Under the pieces are notes generated by a model that did not search any database, was not told the DNA's origin, and saw only the letters and a program-made list of their open reading frames with translations. A DNA stretch of 21,595 nt, taken from a virus. Shown in pieces: positions 15,635 to 21,595 of the stretch. The translations under genes and the position numbers were made by a program. The first letter of the stretch is position 1; every line of letters begins with the position of its first letter. The DNA lies in IMG/VR virus record IMGVR_UViG_3300042554_000910, positions 1 through 21,595 of that record. One strand, given 5' to 3'.

Positions 15635-16500
15635 TGCAGATCTTCACGAAGAATGGCCGGGTTGTCATGTACAAGGGCAGAATTGCCATTAGCCCTTCTT
15701 GTTGTAGCTGCACGGTAGACACTGACTATGGATCTGGTACTGGTGGTGGTGGACCCTGTGATTCAAGCATGGTGGGGTGTTGTTGTTTTGGCACAGGTAG
15801 TCTTCCAGATGTGGATCAGTGTTCCTGTGAAACAATGCAAGGAACTTGGAGAGCTAACTGTTCTGGCTGTGCTACTACAGATGGTGGAAATACTGGACCT
15901 ACAGATGGCGCTCCACCTGCAGGTGAGTGCAACATCTGTCGCGACCTTGTAGTCAGTTTTGTTACTGGTACTGAGTACTTCTCTGGTTGCGAACTTTACA
16001 GTGGGCCAAACTGCTTGCCCGGAGCATTTTTTCCGTGTGAGGACGCAATTTTTAATTGCAGTTCTGTGGGTGGCATTAGTACGGCTGGCGGAGTTCTAGT
16101 TTGTGGCTTTGCTGACTGCGCAACAAATTGGAGTGGATATTCATCATCTACATTTGGATGCAGTTGTTCTGGAACAGATTGCAAACCAGTTGGTGGTTGT
16201 GGAAGTCGAAATGAAGCAGACAGTTATGAGTCATTTCGCATCAGTGGTTCAGCCTGTGGTGCGTCTGGTGGCAACTTTGAAGAGATAACAAACACCACTA
16301 CGACTACTAGTCCCGGATACTGCGATCCTGATACTCTTACGGAAAAGACGTACATCATCCGTCAACTTGCTGGCCGACTTACATTGGGCTTTTCAACAAC
16401 CAAGAGCTACGTAGAAAAGTATCGTGGACAGGTAAGTGGTACTTGCCCAACAAGCACAAATGGGTCCAATACCGGATCAACAAGCCTAACTTGTACCTAA
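15634..16500 (+). CDS. Cysteine-rich protein of unknown function (288 aa)
   Basis: 288 residues containing 27 cysteines by my count (about 9%), many as CC, CCC, CxC or CxxC. It also has Gly/Ser/Thr-rich linkers. Residues about 48-70 (VGCCCFGTGSLPDVDQCSC, then ETMQGTW) resemble the CC.xG.C......C....GTW repeats I recall from Planctomycetota and marine phage proteins, where function is unknown. No signal peptide is seen. The C-terminal ~50 residues (IIRQLAGRLTLGFSTTKSY) contain few cysteines. Codons are richer in T and A than in neighbouring genes. It could be a disulfide-bonded virion surface or fibre protein, or a metal-binding one. It starts through a TAATG overlap, so it belongs to the operon. 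Confidence 0.7.
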   Translation: MQIFTKNGRVVMYKGRIAISPSCCSCTVDTDYGSGTGGGGPCDSSMVGCCCFGTGSLPDVDQCSCETMQGTWRANCSGCATTDGGNTGPTDGAPPAGECNICRDLVVSFVTGTEYFSGCELYSGPNCLPGAFFPCEDAIFNCSSVGGISTAGGVLVCGFADCATNWSGYSSSTFGCSCSGTDCKPVGGCGSRNEADSYESFRISGSACGASGGNFEEITNTTTTTSPGYCDPDTLTEKTYIIRQLAGRLTLGFSTTKSYVEKYRGQVSGTCPTSTNGSNTGSTSLTCT

Positions 16501-16505
16501 TTCCA

Positions 16506-16982
16506 ATGGATCAAGAACTCGAACAAACCATTGTTCCATTTGTTGAAGACCTAAACCACGCGATTGCTGGGGTTGTAAACAAGCACGGACAAATCCTTGT
16601 TGATACCTACCTTAAAAAGGGCGGTCGTCTTGACATCAGCGAGATGCCAGTAACTTTGGCATCAACCCCCCATTTTATGGCTTTGATGAACTTGCTGCAG
16701 TCCGCACGTATTCAAATCCTTACGGATGCTCGAAAGGAACTTATTGAAAAGTCTCGCGAGGGGGAAAACCAATCTGAACCCCGAACACTTTCTTGGTTGG
16801 CAAAGGGGGCTGGAAAAGCCGTAAAAGCCCTGGCTCTTCCAGAGACCGAAGAATCTCAACAGCGACTTTCAATTTGCCAAGGGTGTTCGGAGTGGACAGG
16901 TAGGTCGTGCAAGATCTGTGGGTGCTTTGTCAAGCTCAAGGTAAAGATCCCCGAAGAGAAGTGCCCACTCGGCAAGTGGTGA
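16506..16982 (+). CDS. Protein with C-terminal Cys cluster, probably zinc-binding
   Basis: 158 residues from ATG 16506; an upstream TTG at 16443 would overlap the previous gene by 58 bases and is less likely. The N-terminal ~80 residues are helical (TIVPFVEDLNHAIAGVVNK), followed by a linker. The C-terminal ~40 residues contain Cys 124, 127, 135, 138, 140 and 153 in the order RLSICQGCSEW, SCKICGCFVK and CPLGKW. This is a common zinc-binding C-terminal module of small phage proteins, whose role is not established. Partners are unknown; it sits immediately before the lysis-like genes. Confidence 0.7.
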   Translation: MDQELEQTIVPFVEDLNHAIAGVVNKHGQILVDTYLKKGGRLDISEMPVTLASTPHFMALMNLLQSARIQILTDARKELIEKSREGENQSEPRTLSWLAKGAGKAVKALALPETEESQQRLSICQGCSEWTGRSCKICGCFVKLKVKIPEEKCPLGKW

Positions 16983-16988
16983 TATACT
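16980..16988 (+). promoter_or_regulatory. Possible extended -10 promoter
   Basis: TGATATACT matches the extended -10 form TGnTATAAT at all but one position and overlaps the preceding stop codon. No convincing -35 is seen. A transcript starting near 16995 would begin at the hairpin below and serve the lysis-like genes. Weak, based on one element only. Confidence 0.3.
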
Positions 16989-16995
16989 GTCCCGA

Positions 16996-17014
16996 CCCCC
17001 ACATACCGTGGGGG
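16996..17014 (+). promoter_or_regulatory. Leader hairpin before the membrane-peptide gene
   Basis: CCCCCAC (16996-17002) pairs with GTGGGGG (17008-17014) around a five-base loop; an alternative fold adds TGTCCC (16988-16993) with GGGACA (17013-17018). The 3' arm is a copy of the TGGGGGGA octamer (17009-17016), the only octamer copy in a gap between genes. The ribosome binding site AAAGGAG follows at once, so folding could influence translation of the next gene. No T-run follows, so a terminator is unlikely. Confidence 0.5.
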
Positions 17015-17029
17015 GACAAAGGAGATCCC

Positions 17030-17164
17030 ATGTTTCTTGCTTCGATTGAGTCGCTGATTGGCAGCACCTGGGCCGCTGTGGCCACGTTCGCCATTGGATA
17101 CGTCGCCGGCCACCTGGTTCCCATTGGGAAGATTGCCTCGTGGATCCCCGGCAAGCGGGACTGA
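17030..17164 (+). CDS. Single-TM membrane peptide, holin-like candidate (44 aa)
   Basis: ATG 17030 follows a strong ribosome binding site (AAAGGAG six bases upstream). The 44 residues contain one hydrophobic helix, about residues 10-32 (TWAAVATFAIGYVAGHL), then a short tail ending GKRD. Small size, one membrane helix and the neighbouring lipoprotein gene fit a holin or lysis-control peptide, but short membrane peptides have many roles. The end overlaps the next gene by 25 bases. Confidence 0.6.
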   Translation: MFLASIESLIGSTWAAVATFAIGYVAGHLVPIGKIASWIPGKRD

Positions 17165-17661
17165 TTCTCGTCTGTTCGTGCGTTCTAGGGTGTTCGGCCT
17201 CCCAGCACATTGCTGAGGAGGCCAACACCATTTCCATGCGGGCCGACCGGATCATCCGGATCACGGATCAAATCGGCCATACTTCCAAAGAAGTGGAGTC
17301 GATTCGCTCCGCTACCGAGATCCAGATGGAAGCCCAGAAGATCCGGGCCTCCGTAGCTGAGATCCATGCCACCCTTCCGGGGGTGAAGGACATTACGCCA
17401 TGGTGGGCAGACCTTATCCGCTGGCTCCTTATTGCATCCGTCGGGGCTGCCCTTGTGTGGGTCCTCTACGCAACGGGGGCCGCCTCTGCCATCCGAGTTG
17501 CCATTGGGTGGATCCCACGGCGGAAGATCAACGAAGCGGAGATGGCAGCAGCCACCCTCGCACAGGACAAACCCGAGACCCTTCGTGAATGGATCGCGAT
17601 GAAAAGGGCCTCGGATAAGGAGTTCGACGCAGCCTGGAAGAAGGCTCAGGAGAAAGCATGA
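17140..17661 (+). CDS. Lipoprotein with second TM segment, candidate spanin
   Basis: 173 residues from GTG 17140. The N-terminus (MDPRQAGLILVCSCVLGCSA) has an Arg, a short hydrophobic stretch and a lipobox-like VLGC with Cys 18, as in lipoproteins. Residues 19-88 are polar and helical (coiled-coil-like). A membrane helix follows at about 91-112 (DLIRWLLIASVGAALVWVLY), then a ~55-residue charged tail. An outer-membrane lipid anchor plus a C-terminal inner-membrane helix is the plan of unimolecular spanins, which fuse inner and outer membranes at lysis; the long cytoplasmic tail is unusual for them. Lipobox position -2 (Leu) is acceptable but not ideal. It overlaps the upstream gene by 25 bases and ends as ATGA with the next. 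Confidence 0.6.
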   Translation: MDPRQAGLILVCSCVLGCSASQHIAEEANTISMRADRIIRITDQIGHTSKEVESIRSATEIQMEAQKIRASVAEIHATLPGVKDITPWWADLIRWLLIASVGAALVWVLYATGAASAIRVAIGWIPRRKINEAEMAAATLAQDKPETLREWIAMKRASDKEFDAAWKKAQEKA

Positions 17662-18140
17662 CCACCGACGACGTCATCAATCTGCACAAGGAACTCTGCC
17701 AGCAGGCCCAGAACTTGATGCGAGCCAAGCAAAGCGACTACACCAACGGTGTGGACCAGCCGTTCCGTAACTTCCAGTTGGGTCCCTCCATGGGTGTGGG
17801 TACGGTACCGGAGGGCATCTTTATCCGCTTCTTGGACAAGGTCTCGCGTCTTAGTACCTTCCTGTCCAAGGGTCGATTCGAGGTGAACGAGTCAGTTTCG
17901 GACACGATCGTCGACGGGATCAACTACTTGGTTCTACTCTATGCATCGGTTATCTTGGAGGAACGAAGGAAGTCCCCCCACGATGCCCACCAAATCGAAC
18001 AAGTTTGCCCCCGGCCAGATCTGGACACTCGCAATGCAGACGGGGACCTTTGCCTCAGTGGTGGTGGGTGTCATCATGATTCCCGTAGAAGTCGGACGAA
18101 GAGATCAGATCTTGACGCACCAGCAGCAGACGGTGAATGA
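17658..18140 (+). CDS. DUF1599 / MazG-like nucleotide-modification-associated protein
   Basis: Residues 1-104 match the pattern I recall for DUF1599, a MazG-like all-alpha family: K24, DY 27-28, PFRNF 35-39, GI and R57, DK 60-61, then E78, D82, D86 and NY 89-90, the acidic residues that would bind metal. Relatives are linked to nucleotide pyrophosphatase or base-modification activity; substrate unknown. The family normally ends near residue 105. Here the frame runs 53 codons further, through Asp/Arg/Ser/Pro-rich sequence that looks like shadow reading of the next gene. The switch coincides with TCC CCC CAC at 17973. It sits oddly among lysis-like genes. Confidence 0.7.
   Translation: MTTDDVINLHKELCQQAQNLMRAKQSDYTNGVDQPFRNFQLGPSMGVGTVPEGIFIRFLDKVSRLSTFLSKGRFEVNESVSDTIVDGINYLVLLYASVILEERRKSPHDAHQIEQVCPRPDLDTRNADGDLCLSGGGCHHDSRRSRTKRSDLDAPAADGE
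17973..17980 (+). other. C6 octamer at a reading-frame switch (site 2)
   Basis: TCCCCCCA, read TCC CCC CAC by the upstream gene, the same phase as at 3714. The +1 frame is open from before the site to 18267. The downstream ATG begins three bases later, so a +1 slip would fuse the DUF1599 domain to the TM-coiled-coil protein; independent initiation is equally possible because AAGGAAG lies ten bases before that ATG. Confidence 0.4.
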
Positions 18141-18267
18141 GCTTCGTGGCGTGGTGAGCGACTTGGTGAAGACGACCATCAACCTGACCGGTTCTGACAG
18201 GGTGCACGATAGGGACCTGGAGGATCTTCGCGTCAGGCTAGAGAAGCTTGAGGCGAAGCGTGGCTGA
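17983..18267 (+). CDS. Membrane protein with coiled coil (94 aa), possible lysis or spanin-like
   Basis: ATG 17983 follows AAGGAAG at 17966-17972 and overlaps the upstream frame by 158 bases. Residues about 13-33 form one hydrophobic helix (LAMQTGTFASVVVGVIMIPV); residues 38-94 are a charged heptad-like helix (QQQTVNELRGVVSDLVK, then DLEDLRVRLEKLEAKRG). One N-terminal membrane helix followed by a coiled coil is the layout of inner-membrane spanins, but also of other small phage membrane proteins. Its stop overlaps the next GTG start (GTGGCTGA). Confidence 0.65.
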   Translation: MPTKSNKFAPGQIWTLAMQTGTFASVVVGVIMIPVEVGRRDQILTHQQQTVNELRGVVSDLVKTTINLTGSDRVHDRDLEDLRVRLEKLEAKRG

Positions 18268-20701
18268 CCAAGACACAAACTGGACATGGAACTTCTCGGG
18301 CCCTACGACCATGTCGAAGGCCCAGTCCCGCGCCATCCTCCCCAAGGAGGTTGCCTGGGACCTGATTGGCTTTGACGGTAACGAGACGGGCTGCCTCCGT
18401 ACCCACCCTGGCTTCAAGCGTTTGACCGGAGATGGGGCAACGTCCCAACAAAGAGATGGGGGGACGTTCCAACCCGCCACGCTGGCAAACGTCCGTGGCT
18501 TCTGGCCGGTAACTGTTCTGACCAGCAGTAGTGCCTATCTCTGGGGGTATGTCTGGGCAGAGTACACCACTGCTTCAAGCGGAACGATTACGTTCTACGC
18601 CAAGCTACACGACGGCACTACGTGGATTGAACCCAACGTAACTGGCGATAGGACGATTACCACCATCACCGGGGTCTCTGACACCACTGAAATTGATGTT
18701 GAGTGCAGTGGTCGGTTCATGTATTTCTTCGTCCGGGGTGGCACCCCAAAGTTGGCATCATTTGTCATCGTGTCCTCCAAGTGGAGTGTTAGCAACACGA
18801 CCCCCTTTGCGGCTGTTGTGACCATGGGTCCAGGCAATCCCCCCACCGCAACCAATACTGATGCTGTTATTCAAGACTTGGACGGCACAAACTCGTCACG
18901 ATTTGACTTTGCAGTCTATGGAGAATCTGGATCAACCGTTAATGTAAATCCAGTCGCAGGATCTTACGCCACTGGAAACTACACGTTTGCAGTTCAGTTT
19001 ATGAGCACAGACACGGGCCGTAAGTCTGCAATTTCCAATACGACAACCTTTAAAGTTACGTCGTCGTCAGATCAATATCTCAAGTTTAAGGTTGGACAGT
19101 TTCGTACCGGCTACAACCGAGCCCTGATCTACCGCACTGTCAACTTGGGTACGGGCACTGGCGGCTCCAATCTTTATGGATCAGGCACGCTGCATTTGGA
19201 GCGCGTCGTTGATATTACATCAGCCTCCAACTACTCAACAAGTAGTGTCAACAATGAGTTTGGCGTCTCCTTGACTGATACGCAGTTGGTATATCAAGAC
19301 GTGTATATCGACAAGACGCGCGCAGACAAGACCGGACCCAAGGGTGGAGTAGCCCAGTTCCTTTCGAACATGTTGTTCGTGTCACGTATTAGTGATGCCA
19401 GTCCTAGTGATGCAATCCCCACTACGACCACCAGCATTACGCCTGAGTACCCCCCACGATCGTTGGGTGACATGCGGTGGAGTTCCACGACCGAACTGGT
19501 TGCTGAAAACTTCCCCCCATCGAATCGCTGGGTGCCGCAGACGCCAGCCAATGAGGTCATTGGCATGCGTCAGGTTGGCAACTACATGATGGGATTCAGC
19601 ACGGATCGCATCTACCGAATGGGTCGACAGGGTGCTCTTGTGCGGGTGGAGGAGGGCCATCTTGGTTATGGGCTCGTGGGTCCCTACGCGCTTGAGACTG
19701 TTGGGACTACGGTCTACTTCGTGTCTGGTAGTGGTCTCAAGGCCGTATCCATGGATGGGGCAATTGAGGATGTCACTGCTCTAGACAATCTGGTCAACGT
19801 GGATTGGTCGTCAACCAAGTCCAGTATCCAGCTTGCATATGACGCTAGGGGTCAGTGCATGAGCATCGTGAAGCCTGATACAGGAGCAGGTACGGCTAAT
19901 GGCTATGCTGCCATCCTGTGGTTTGGCACGAACCGCATCACGCAGCTCATTGACCTCCCCTTCCGCTATGCCAAGACCGGCAACGTGCAAGTGGGTTCCT
20001 ATCTGGAACGTCGGGCTCTGTTCGTGAAGCGCGACTCCACTACCACGTTTGGCGTGTACATCGTGGATCACGAGCGTACTGGCGGAGGCAACAAGAACCT
20101 CTGTGGGGGGACCGCTCAAAACCCTGCTGTGACTGGTACAGCTCCAACCGTTGATGCTACTGAGTATGACTGCAAGGCTTACCAGTGGTCCTCTGTGGGG
20201 GGCTCAGACGAAACCGCATCTGCTGGCAATGGAAGCGTCCAGACCTATCAATCTAACTGGGCTACCAACATTGCAACTAACCGGTACGTGTCGTTTGCGC
20301 CCATTGTGCAGCGGTGGGTGGGTGGCAATCTGGGCATGCAGGTGCAGCCGGGTATGCCAGAGTTCAAGGACTTCTTCCGCATGAAGCAGGTATCCTCTGC
20401 TGCCCCCTACTACGAACTGGTGGGTACTACTCCCACTGTGGGTACTTGGTGGACCCTGCTTTATAGGGGCGCAGAAACCACACCCTATATCTCTGGTAGG
20501 CCGTTGGATCGTAATGGCAACATCCAAGTCGTATCGAATGGCTCTGGTGTCTTGGCATCCAACTCGCCTATCCGAAAGCATGGTGCCGTATGGTCTACCC
20601 TGAGCCCGGGATTTGAGTGTCATATTGCGGGCGTGGATATGCGTCTGCTTGCGTTCTCGCTGACTGGACGGATACTGGACACCGATCGGAGATTCAACTG
20701 A
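18260..20701 (+). CDS. Large tail protein, probable nozzle (gp12-like)
   Basis: About 813 residues from GTG 18260, chosen because GAGG lies six bases upstream and the GTG overlaps the previous stop; TTG 18248 is the alternative. The sequence is rich in Thr, Ser, Gly and Val and reads as beta-structure almost throughout. The segment at roughly 365-515 (FLSNMLFVSRISD, NEVIGMRQVGNYMMGFSTDRI, TVGTTVYFVSGSGLKAVSMDG) looks like propeller blades as in podovirus nozzle or tail-tubular B proteins. Position after an adaptor-like gene supports this. It ends as TGATG with the next gene. Four octamers lie within it (18457, 18838, 19512, 20104). Confidence 0.6.
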   Translation: MADQDTNWTWNFSGPTTMSKAQSRAILPKEVAWDLIGFDGNETGCLRTHPGFKRLTGDGATSQQRDGGTFQPATLANVRGFWPVTVLTSSSAYLWGYVWAEYTTASSGTITFYAKLHDGTTWIEPNVTGDRTITTITGVSDTTEIDVECSGRFMYFFVRGGTPKLASFVIVSSKWSVSNTTPFAAVVTMGPGNPPTATNTDAVIQDLDGTNSSRFDFAVYGESGSTVNVNPVAGSYATGNYTFAVQFMSTDTGRKSAISNTTTFKVTSSSDQYLKFKVGQFRTGYNRALIYRTVNLGTGTGGSNLYGSGTLHLERVVDITSASNYSTSSVNNEFGVSLTDTQLVYQDVYIDKTRADKTGPKGGVAQFLSNMLFVSRISDASPSDAIPTTTTSITPEYPPRSLGDMRWSSTTELVAENFPPSNRWVPQTPANEVIGMRQVGNYMMGFSTDRIYRMGRQGALVRVEEGHLGYGLVGPYALETVGTTVYFVSGSGLKAVSMDGAIEDVTALDNLVNVDWSSTKSSIQLAYDARGQCMSIVKPDTGAGTANGYAAILWFGTNRITQLIDLPFRYAKTGNVQVGSYLERRALFVKRDSTTTFGVYIVDHERTGGGNKNLCGGTAQNPAVTGTAPTVDATEYDCKAYQWSSVGGSDETASAGNGSVQTYQSNWATNIATNRYVSFAPIVQRWVGGNLGMQVQPGMPEFKDFFRMKQVSSAAPYYELVGTTPTVGTWWTLLYRGAETTPYISGRPLDRNGNIQVVSNGSGVLASNSPIRKHGAVWSTLSPGFECHIAGVDMRLLAFSLTGRILDTDRRFN

Positions 20702-21595
20702 TGAGCGCCTTTGGCCAACCCCAAAACCAGATGTTTGCATTCCAGCAGCCTGCTATGCAGATGCCCAACATCCAGCAGTTTATGCCGGAGTTTGAGCCTA
20801 CGTACCGGCCAATGGGCCTTGGCGCATTCCAGCGGAATCCCTTTCAGGGTCCATCCGTTCCTCAGATGTTTGGGGGCATGGTCTCGGACTACAACCTGGC
20901 CAATCAGCTGAACCAGGCAAACTTTGCCCGTAACCAGCAGGCAGCTGACATGTTCCTCGCCGCCAGCAACCAGGCCACAGGGAACATTCTTTCCAACGCG
21001 GTGCCTGCGCTGCAGACCGCATTTGGATTCCAGCAGCAGGGCCAGCAGCAGGCAGGTCAGGACTATCAGCGGTATCTGGATGACGTTGCTCGCACTCGTC
21101 AGGAGATGGCTGATGTGCAGCAGCGCGTTGGAGCAGAGTACGACAGGGCTTTGGAGCAGGCTGGTCAGGGCTATACGGCTGTGGCATCTGACATGGCGCA
21201 AGCCATTGCCCGTCGAAAGGCTGCTGACGAAGAGCAGATGATGGGAGAGATTGGTTCCTTCCTTGGCACTGAGGGCCAGTTGGAGGAAGCCAAGCGCCAG
21301 CGTGCTTCCAGCTATGACCGTGAGATGTTCGGCACCTTGGCTGGTATTCAGGCCCAGACTTCTAAGGAAAAGTCGGACATCATGCAGCGCAAGGGCGACG
21401 TCTTTGCCAATCTTGGCACGGCGATGTCTAACCTCTCTGCTAGTCTGGCCAAGACCACCTTTGATGTGGGTGAGCGTCGCAACTCATGGAATGAGTTTGG
21501 TGCGCAGCTTGGCCAGGCTTCCGCCCAGCTTATGGGTAGTCTCTCAACAACCGTTGCTGAATTGAACCAGCGTGGCTATAGCCAATACGCTTCCA
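20701..21595 (+). CDS. Gln-rich protein, 3' end outside the window
   Basis: ATG 20701 shares its A with the preceding stop and the frame is open to the window edge (298 complete codons). The first 60 residues are Gln/Met/Pro/Phe-rich and disordered-looking (MFAFQQPAMQMPNIQQFMPE). From about residue 65 on it is Gln/Ala/Glu-rich and helical (coiled-coil-like: QQAADMFLAASNQATGNIL, YLDDVARTRQEMADVQQRVG). No enzyme motif in the visible part. A position right after the nozzle and the helical Gln/Ala composition resemble ejection or internal virion proteins of short-tailed phages; this is inference from partial sequence. Confidence 0.75.
   Translation, partial: MSAFGQPQNQMFAFQQPAMQMPNIQQFMPEFEPTYRPMGLGAFQRNPFQGPSVPQMFGGMVSDYNLANQLNQANFARNQQAADMFLAASNQATGNILSNAVPALQTAFGFQQQGQQQAGQDYQRYLDDVARTRQEMADVQQRVGAEYDRALEQAGQGYTAVASDMAQAIARRKAADEEQMMGEIGSFLGTEGQLEEAKRQRASSYDREMFGTLAGIQAQTSKEKSDIMQRKGDVFANLGTAMSNLSASLAKTTFDVGERRNSWNEFGAQLGQASAQLMGSLSTTVAELNQRGYSQYAS

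Larger units (their letters stand above)
800..20111. repeat. Dispersed TGGGGGGA / TCCCCCCA octamer family
   Basis: TGGGGGGA starts at 800, 2249, 3391, 5210, 5814, 12149, 14764, 17009, 18457 and 20104. TCCCCCCA starts at 3714, 6081, 11069, 11391, 14650, 14877, 17973, 18838 and 19512. About one would be expected by base composition. The base before the T (motif orientation) is G in 14 of 19 and the base after the A is most often C, giving a wider consensus GTGGGGGGAC. Copies fall in all three codon phases, so the constraint is on DNA or RNA, not protein. None lies between 6089 and 11068 (portal, scaffold, capsid). I saw no run longer than six G or C. Confidence 0.8.

Noticed and set aside
18248-18259. 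TTG 18248 as the start of the large tail gene
   Set aside because: GTG 18260 has GAGG six bases upstream and overlaps the previous stop, the coupling style used throughout the window; TTG 18248 has no comparable site.
1-21595. tRNA genes, CRISPR arrays, insertion sequences, integrase or attachment sites
   Set aside because: I looked for tRNA-like cloverleaf ends, evenly spaced direct repeats, transposase motifs and tyrosine or serine recombinase genes and saw none. The dispersed octamer is not regularly spaced, so it is not an array.

Overview
The window is a stretch of a tailed bacteriophage (Caudoviricetes) genome. It holds the packaging, head-assembly, tail-joining and probable lysis genes. 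All 22 genes run left to right on the + strand. They are packed with ATGA, TGATG or TAATG stop/start overlaps or gaps of a few bases, and no stretch over 300 bases lacks a gene. The terminase, portal, scaffold and capsid order, the adaptor-like and nozzle-like tail genes, and the absence of tape-measure, tail-tube and sheath genes suggest a short-tailed (podovirus-like) phage. The DNA is moderately GC-rich. A candidate lipoprotein spanin suggests a Gram-negative host. A Cys-rich protein, a small HExxH protein and small basic families resemble sequences I recall from phages of aquatic bacteria and from Planctomycetota, but the host assignment is weak.

Layout. Positions 5-3317 hold a small possibly helix-turn-helix protein and a 974-residue very basic protein of unknown role. 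Positions 3318-5974 hold a probable small terminase subunit, a small overlapping gene and the large terminase subunit. Positions 5955-10743 hold a small protein, portal, scaffold and major capsid protein, closed by two strong RNA hairpins, one with a UUCG loop. Positions 10837-11885 hold a calcineurin-like phosphoesterase and a small HExxH protein. Positions 11888-13147 hold five tiny basic proteins, some with conserved cysteines. Positions 13147-16982 hold an unknown protein, a Gly/Met/Ser-rich protein, a gp11-like adaptor candidate, a small Pro/Gly protein, a Cys-rich protein and a protein with a C-terminal Cys cluster. Positions 17030-18267 look like a lysis-type cassette (single-TM peptide, lipoprotein with TM, TM plus coiled coil) with a DUF1599/MazG-like gene inside it. 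Positions 18260-20701 encode a large tail protein, probably the nozzle. A Gln-rich protein runs off the right edge.

How the genes work together. The terminase pumps DNA through the portal into a head built by scaffold and capsid protein. Adaptor and nozzle proteins then close the head and form the short tail. The membrane and lipoprotein genes would act in lysis.

The most unusual signal is not a gene. The octamer TGGGGGGA or its complement TCCCCCCA occurs 19 times by my count, 10 in one orientation and 9 in the other, where about one is expected. It falls in all codon phases, and runs of exactly six G or C outnumber runs of five. Two copies, at 3714 and 17973, sit in the same codon phase (TCC CCC CAC) exactly where the coding signal switches to the +1 frame.
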